Shown here in pieces: positions 57,650 to 64,000 of a stretch of DNA of 64,000 nucleotides (positions within the stretch are counted from its first letter, which is position 1; every line of letters begins with the position of its first letter). The notes beneath the pieces are model-generated. The model saw nothing but the letters and a program-made list of their open reading frames with translations. It searched no databases and was not told where the DNA came from. Source of the stretch: Pseudevernia furfuracea (taxonomy: Eukaryota; Ascomycota; Lecanoromycetes; Lecanorales; Parmeliaceae); NCBI GenBank assembly GCA_022315425.1, contig JAIUPT010000017.1:62001-126000 (forward strand). The letters run 5' to 3'. The translations under genes and the position numbers were made by a program.

Positions 57650-60600
57650 CTAGACGCTCTTCTTGAGATCTAACTAATCTATAAATGTATCAAATTTGTT
57701 CTTGCTGAGAGCCTTTGTAAGCCCGTCAGCAGTCATTTCTCTCGTAGATATTCACTCGAATAACACTATCTCAGTTTCCATCTGATCTCGAACAAAATGT
57801 CACTGTATATCGATGTGCTTGATACGTGTATGAAATCTAGAGTCTGAAGTCAATACTATGACACCCTGATTGTCTGCCTTGATCAGAACAGGCTTGAATG
57901 AAAGTCTCAGACCGACATTCAACTCGCTTAATAGACGAGTTAATCATATTGCTTTCTTGACTGCTTGCGTTTGAGTCATATATTCGATCTCGTAAGACGA
58001 CAATGCAATAAACTGCTGACGTTTCGACGTTTAGTTTACAGCCTCTTTATACAGCAGAAACACGTATACTTCGAGAGATCTACGAGTCTCAAAATCCGAC
58101 GCTCAGTCAGCATCGATAAACCTCTCGAGATCATTGACGATTTCATAGATAATATCGTGATCGATTATATCTTTCAAGTATCGAAGCACACGCTTGACAG
58201 CAGCGATATGCTTAAAATTCGAATTTTGATTATATCGAGAAAGAATAATTATAACAAAGCAAATATCAGAACGCGTTTATATTATAACGTACATTATTAA
58301 TCTCATCATTGACTGATACTCACGAACGACGTTCGAGATTGCTTAATTCACTGATTTCTCTTTTAATTGTGTATCAACTATTATTGATGTTGACACGAGA
58401 GCGAAATTTGTCATATTAAAACGAACGAGAACTTTCTTCAAATAAGTACTCTGAGTGATTCGAACGCTTCTCTTTGCGCGATTTCTCTGAATTTCCATGC
58501 TCAAATAATATAAGTATAAATCGAGATCGATTATTGCGAAGCGCTTGCTGAGTTCTTTCTTGAGATTCGATATATGTTTTGATCCCCGAGGGTCATATAT
58601 TTGAATATCGTTCACATACACGCTGACAATTAGACGTGTTTTCTCATTAACAAAGAGTGAGTGATTCGATTCAATGTGCTTAAAGTCTTTTGATATCAGA
58701 AAGTCTCGTAGAGTAGCGTATTACTCACGAGAGGATTGCTTGAGATCATATAGGGCTCTAAGCAAGAGACACATTATGTCGTGTTCATCGTTCTTATACC
58801 CCTTGAGCTGTTTCACGTAGATTCGTTTCTTCAACAACGCGTTGAGAAAGACTATTATGACGTTTATTTGTTCACAGTCTAGGTCGTAGTAGATCATAAT
58901 AAAAAATAGCACTTTGAACGACATGAATTTGATAACGAAGGCAAATGTTTGATCGTAGTTGACATCATAGATTTGTTCAAATCCTCGAACTACTCAGCGT
59001 GCTTTGTAGAGTATCGTCTCGTCAAGTCTCTTCTTGATCTTATAGACTCACTTGTCGCTGAGAACGGGGGCGTTCTTTGATCTCTTGACCAGTCTTCAGA
59101 TATTCATAATAGCGAAGAACTGCATTTGCTTGTTCATAGCCTCACTTCATTGCTTAACATAGAAATCGATCATTGCTTCTTTATAAGTCAATGACTCGTA
59201 GTCATCGACGTCATCGATGTCTTAATTTCTTCGCATTTCAGCTATCTTCTGAACAGCGTTAGCGAGATCGAATTTCGACTCAAAGTCATGATGTTAAGAA
59301 TTCTCATGATCGACGATAGCGAGTCTATAGTATATTCGTTCTAACTATAGAGTTGCGTTACACTTGATATGAACAATTGCCCGCTGAGCTCACATCTTGA
59401 TATCGCTTCATTTTTTATTTAGAAGTACCTTTTGAGATGAAGCGAGGACACGCTTCGGTCTCGAAGTATACGTTACGTCGATACTTGAATCTGAGTGTAC
59501 ATTTAGAGCGTTCTGAGGTATCTGATCATCGTCATCTTTCGAAAATTCTTCTTTCGATGCTGCTCTCACATCTTCGAGATCTTCGACAACATTTGAAGCA
59601 TTATCAAGAACGTCTTATATATGCTGCAAGCTGAAGCCTTCTTGAGAGTCGTCGTCGACGTCGTGTGATGTATAATGATGCTCAGAAGCATCACTCTCTG
59701 CATCGAGTATATTATCGTCGTCGTCAGTGACGTCAGCTAGTTAGTAGTCCGTGTCTTACACGACTGAAGTCATCAAACGAGTTTCGTCAAAATCAACGTG
59801 TGACGATCTTTCGACTTTTCTGCTGATCGGGTTTCATACTCTAAATATGAATGTATCGTTATAGTCTATCAAGTAGCATTTCTTGCTACGCTCGTCGAGT
59901 TTCTTACGTTTTTTCTTGAGTATATGAACTCAGATCACGCAGTCAATGATCCTCATGTGTCCGAGAAATGATTATTCGTCAGTTCATACCTCATGAGAGA
60001 TCATATCGTGTATCTTGATTGTTGAACTTCGATTCTTCTGATAGACCTTGATGTGAAGAAGTTCGAATCAGAGATAACGTGTTAGCCTCGAGTCGAACAA
60101 CATAGCTCTCACGCCGTTCATAACGACGCGATTCTGAACTTCGCTGAGTTTATTCTACTCTGAAGTATAGATCACGATGGGCTTCATTATAACTTCTAAG
60201 TCTCTGAGTAAGATCTTAAAGTCGTCGTTGATGAACTTAGTATCATTGTCGATGCGTACTATCTTGAGTTTATATTCTAACTCGTTTTTCACTTGAGTTT
60301 TTCAGTCACGAAAGAGCTTAAACGTTTCGTTCTTATGCTTATACGTGAAGCATTAGATTCGAAGGGTCGCTTGATTCGTTAGAAGCATATAGTATTTAAC
60401 TTCATTAACCGATGACACGTTGAATGATCCCCTCAAGTCGATATGAACTTTATCGAGTTTTTCGAGTACCTCTCGCTGTTGTCTTCTTGAGACCTTGCGA
60501 GACGACTTTACCTTAGAACACGCCTCACAAATGAGCTTGACTCGAGATTTTTGTGTTAAGATGATGCCCTTGCTCATGTTAACGAGTCTCTTGAGATCTA

Positions 60601-62632
60601 TCTCGTTTAGATATCTTATTCGACGATGTCACAGGTCGACTGCGTCTTCGTTAAACATTAGGGCGATGAATAGTGCTCTCGTATTCTCCTGAATTAGAAC
60701 GACAATTTTAGCCGTAGACTGAGACACATTCAGTATATAGATGTTTCGAGTCTTTGATACACTTTCTACAAGTACATCATTCTTTGAAATGTGACAATCA
60801 TCATCGAGAAAGGCGATTTCAAATCCCTTCTTGATGACCTGACTAATTGAAAATAGCTCGCATATAAAGTCTGATACATACAATACGTCCTCAACACGAA
60901 CTATATTGCTGATTTCATTCTTTAATAGTCATTTCATTTCGACTGTATCACGTTCTTAAGTTCAGACAGTGACTTCGTTAATAACAATTACTTCTTCACG
61001 ATAGAATCGATACTCGATAAACTCGTCCTTATCGAAGAACATGTGATTAATACACTCTGAGTCGATCATTCAATCTCGTAACGTCGTGAGATCACTGTTC
61101 AACGCTGCGAAGTATACACGAAAATATGAGAACGTCTTATATGAAAGTTGATCAATTATTTCAAAATCGACAACTTCGAACTGAGAGACAAGCTTTTTCT
61201 CTACCCCTCGACTTGTCTCGTCGCAAAAGTTTGACGTAGGTTGAAGCTGAGACGTGAAGTGCGCGCTTGATACCTTCACTATAATTTCTTTCTTCTGACA
61301 TTCGATGTCGAGAAGTGCTCTCGAAGAGGGAAGCAGTCGTGTGCTTACGTATTCGACAAAGTTTGATGTATGCGCAAGCTGAATCACCGGTTCTTCTTGC
61401 GATATCTTCAATGTAGATTTTCTCTCTTGTTTTTCTGTCAATTGGGATAGAGACTGATCGAGAGTCTCTATGGCCGACTCCTCCGATATTTCCTCGTCAT
61501 AGAATTTCGATATAGTCGCGTTGAATAGAAAGCCCCAGACCTCATCCTCTCCGTCTGCCACGGTGTTTTGGTCAATGACCAAGTGGGTCATTGCCGAAAT
61601 ATAAGTACTGTGATTATCTTCGAAATCGTCTGGTCGTTCACGTTCTTTGACGGCATTCGCCTTGGCCTTAGCCTTCTTGAAGGCGTCACGGAATCTGTCT
61701 GGGATACGGTCCTCATGAAGGGTCCAGCAGTCGTATGACCAGTGTAGTCTCTTGTTATCATCCTTGTTGAAATGACACTTGGGACACTCAGAAGGGTCGC
61801 CATCGCCCTTATAATTAGTACTATTCGGGTTCTTGAAAATGAGTTGGGTGATGTTATTGTTTCTACCCTCGCGGCCTCTCGTTGAGTCTCGATCACGATT
61901 GCTGTTGTCTCTATCAGAGATCTTCTTCTCGTTCTCCTCCTGTTTGAAACGCTTCATAACGACGATCATAACTTGTTCTTTGATGTCTCTCTTCAGGAGA
62001 CGCTCTTTCTCATGGAGAAGTGTGACAATTTTGTTAAAGTCGAACACTTCGTTCAACGACGTGATGATACGATACACGAAATTCTTATACTTGATGTTAA
62101 GATTGTTTAGCAGCAACGAGACGAGTATTCACTCGTCTATTCTAGCTCTTATTCGACTAAGATTCTTCGACTTTGCTCGTATATTAACAACGTACGTCTT
62201 TATGAAGTTGTCGCTGCTTGTTATTAATGTTGTTTAGAGTTCTTATAACTTGATGAATCGAAGAACGAAACCTGAGTCGAAATAATTGTTCTTCAACTTG
62301 ATTCATCGATTCATAACAACTTCATCATTCTTAATGACTTCGACTGATTTATCTTCACACATAAAGTAAATCAGCTCAGACGCTTAATTGTTCGTCTGCT
62401 TTCAGATCTTCAATTGAGTCTGATAGACCGTTGCCTGAGCAGCCGTAGATGCTGATGTGACTGATAGATTCGTTAAAAAGTCCTTGTTTGTATTCTGGAC
62501 GACGTCTCATAAATCCGAGTACACCAGTGCACTCTTCATCTTTTTGACCCATGACTAATAGTTTTATTGACCCTTCAGCTTTGGGAAATTCCATATCTGC
62601 GTCAATGCAGCATGGGACAATTAGGTAGTCAT
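57650..62632 (-). pseudogene. Copia gag-pol of copy 2 (heavily RIP-mutated)
   Basis: Collinear with the copy 1 frame: start at 62632, stop 57650, the same 4,983 bp. Recognisable blocks: gag with knuckle CPKCHFNKDDNKRLHWSYDC (61780-61720); SRKVSRRQQREVLEKLDKVH (60505-60450); RT box SVYVNDIQIYD (58625-58590), where the catalytic VDD is VND; LCLLLRALYDLKQSSRE-type block (58770-58720); SSYEIEYMTQTQA and VDIYEREM-type RNase H remnants at the left. A 348-codon segment (61070-62116) covering gag and its junction is still open; the RT/RNase H end is the most decayed, the reverse of copy 1. Many stop positions are shared with copy 1. Confidence 0.9.
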
Positions 62633-62750
62633 TTTGAATTGACTATGTGATGTAATGTGATGCTATGATAACACTGTTATTATAACATCGGCTCTCCCAC
62701 AGACGATGAGGTACAGCAGGTAATTTTTCTGCTGTGTGAAGACCTCAATG

Positions 62751-62772
62751 GCGGAAATCCGGGCTCATAACC
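62751..62772 (-). promoter_or_regulatory. Primer-binding site of copia copy 2
   Basis: Plus-strand aatccgggctcataacc directly precedes the LTR at 62773. It is the same half-tRNA initiator-Met type site as at 38895-38911, unmutated. Confidence 0.75.
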
Positions 62773-62967
62773 TGTTGAAATATATGACAGCTATGAGGTC
62801 TTGTATTGAGTGGCTAATAGAACGACTCTATTGCATGACTATGTAGAATACATGTAGTGAACAAGAAGAAAGAGAAGGAGAAGGATAGATAAGAGTCGCC
62901 CACTAGCGCCACGCTAAAAGGCACGCTAGTGCGGGCGGAACGGTCTATGATTGGCTGAATTACATCA
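62773..62967 (-). repeat. 5' LTR of copia copy 2
   Basis: 195 bp, starts tgttgaaatatatgac and ends gctgaattacatca on the plus strand; followed by target copy atatt. Confidence 0.9.
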
Positions 62968-63260
62968 ATATTGGGCAATTGATTATAGCCATGGCCAAAT
63001 GATTTAGTAATTCTTACAGGTTTATACTTAGGTAATGGCTATGACTTTAGGGGATGACCTTTTGGAGTCTTTGAAGGCTTTGAATCCTGCCTCACGTGAT
63101 CTAGATCATTAGATATCTTATTACGAGGTATGGTATTGATTAGTGACTGTGTGGCTTTCTCCGCGAAGACGCGTTGTTTTTCTATGGTGGGGTGCGGAGA
63201 CGCGCCATAAGGCTGAACCCCTGAATTTTACACGAAGCCAGCCGATGGGATAGCCTGTGT
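62968..63260 (-). pseudogene. PiggyBac transposase, N-terminal part
   Basis: Continuation of 55844-57394 beyond the copia insertion. The minus-strand frame reads YKPVRITKSFGHGYNQLPNI next to the insertion, preceded by NDLDHVRQDSKPSKTPKGHP, IEKQRVFAEKATQS and, further out, ALFADTQAIPSAGF near 63270-63230. No start codon is convincing. The polar, basic N-terminal region fits PiggyBac transposases. A few TAG stops at Gln codons are present. Confidence 0.7.
63223..63252 (-). repeat. Right arm of inverted repeat flanking the PiggyBac gene
   Basis: gaattttacacgaagccagc then cgatgggata, the reverse complement of 55618-55651 except for a 3-4 bp insertion there. Confidence 0.7.
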
Positions 63261-64000
63261 ATCAGCAAACAGAGCAATAGAAGTGGACTGAGATCAAAAG
63301 TCCGATTAGCCATAATCGAGGGAGCGATAAGACTACTGATAGGGTACTACTCGAGAGCGTAGAGATCATCTGAGCCAACATCTTTCAAGTGTTATCTTCG
63401 TGCACGAAAGCGAAATACGAAAGCTAAGAGTAATATCTCTTAGGCCGCCTGATCCACGTCCAGATCCCATCTCGGTCTTTAGTTCGGGGAATGCCGTGGA
63501 GACGCTAGACCGTTCTGCAAGTCGTATAACATTTAGACTTTATCGAAGAATTGGATAGGGTCTGCTATGGATTCATAAGATCTCTTTGCGATAGATTCAG
63601 CAATCTGCAGACAGCAAGAACCGAGATAGTGTTATCTTTGAGGATACGTCCAGTGGATCTGCTGCGCTTTAGACAAAGTTCTTCAAAGGCCGGTTCATTT
63701 AGCTGTGTGGATTCTCGCCCTTCCATTCGTAGCCCAGGCTATCTCCTTCGGAGAACTTAGACAGAACCCTGTTATCATCGGGCGAGATCCACACCGGTGT
63801 TGCGCGGTTGGCATTGAGGCGCACTAACCTTTAGAGCAGCGAATAGGAGGAGATGGGCTGGCATAGGCATAATAGAGAGCAAGACAGCTACCTACGGTCT
63901 AGTTGTTACGTGCTGGCGGACGCATGTTGGGAGGCGCTACATTCAAATCAGGAAGCAGGCGAACCTGATTTAGCAGAGAATCTGGAGAAAGCTTTGCGTA
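63261..64000. other. Unassigned right end of the window
   Basis: Normal composition. A minus-strand frame is readable at about 63750-63350 (SSVSTAFPELKTEMGSGRGS, DITLSFRISLS) with a few stops. It may be an N-terminal extension of the PiggyBac gene or another decayed gene; I do not recognise it. The plus-strand frame 63551-63760 appears to be its shadow. Confidence 0.3.

Larger units (their letters stand above)
57395..62967 (-). mobile_element. Ty1/copia LTR retrotransposon, copy 2 (5,573 bp, TSD ATATT), nested in PiggyBac
   Basis: Minus-orientation copy of 38700-44272. LTRs 57395-57589 and 62773-62967 are 195 bp each; target duplication atatt lies at 57390-57394 and 62968-62972. The LTRs differ from each other mainly by G/A and C/T changes (tgttggaata against tgttgaaata, tatgaggtc against tataagatc), so RIP acted after insertion. 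Removal with one target copy restores the PiggyBac frame (GYNQLPN joined to IIAPNDPY), confirming the ends. Confidence 0.95.

Overview
This looks like an accessory, repeat-dominated segment of a filamentous ascomycete (Pezizomycotina) chromosome. The evidence is the gene families (NACHT and NB-ARC NLR proteins, a DUF3435 tyrosine recombinase, an Mx/VPS1-like dynamin, casein kinase 1, a CSC1 channel), short 50-70 bp introns in the one intact gene, and pervasive C-to-T / G-to-A decay, mostly CpA to TpA. That decay is the signature of repeat-induced point mutation (RIP). Most recognisable coding sequence is dead: reading frames keep their register but are studded with TGA, TAG and TAA at former Trp and Gln codons.

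Layout. 1-2 kb: 3' end of a Ty3/gypsy chromovirus pol (integrase plus chromodomain). 2-6.7 kb: very AT-rich RIP debris with degenerate repeats. 6.66-11.55 kb: a complete but RIP-mutated tyrosine-recombinase (YR) retrotransposon with the A1-ORFs-B1-A2-B2 split direct repeats of Ngaro-type elements. 13.75-15.5 kb: DUF3435/FluG-type YR pseudogene (the protein family of Starship captains). 16.5-20.2 kb: MADS-like repeat, then a minus-strand NWD-NACHT-ankyrin NLR interrupted by a 188-bp solo LTR. 20.8-22.9 kb: unknown coiled-coil remnant and a CSC1/OSCA-like channel fragment. 23-27.3 kb: TA-rich RIP debris. 27.4-31.4 kb: second, less mutated YR retrotransposon. 32-34.2 kb: RIP debris bounded by direct repeats. 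34.4-37.4 kb: casein-kinase-1 pseudogene and a DUF7924-like gene with an in-frame stop. 38-38.7 kb: second MADS-like copy. 38.70-44.27 kb: Ty1/copia element (5,573 bp, 5-bp target duplication). 44.56-45.8 kb: NB-ARC-TPR NLR remnant. 48-50.7 kb: ankyrin, short-chain dehydrogenase and nuclease-like fragments. 51.44-53.96 kb: the one apparently intact host gene, a dynamin-family GTPase with three exons. 55.8-63.3 kb: PiggyBac transposase split by a second 5,573-bp copia.

The best candidates for new biology are (1) an Ngaro-type split-repeat YR retrotransposon whose own B1/B2 pair records RIP; (2) a copia family whose two copies share most of their in-frame stops while one has identical LTRs, suggesting an already RIP-crippled element was mobilised in trans; and (3) co-location of NLR remnants, a dynamin GTPase and a captain-family recombinase, which would fit cargo of an old giant mobile element. 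No tRNA, rRNA or CRISPR was recognised.
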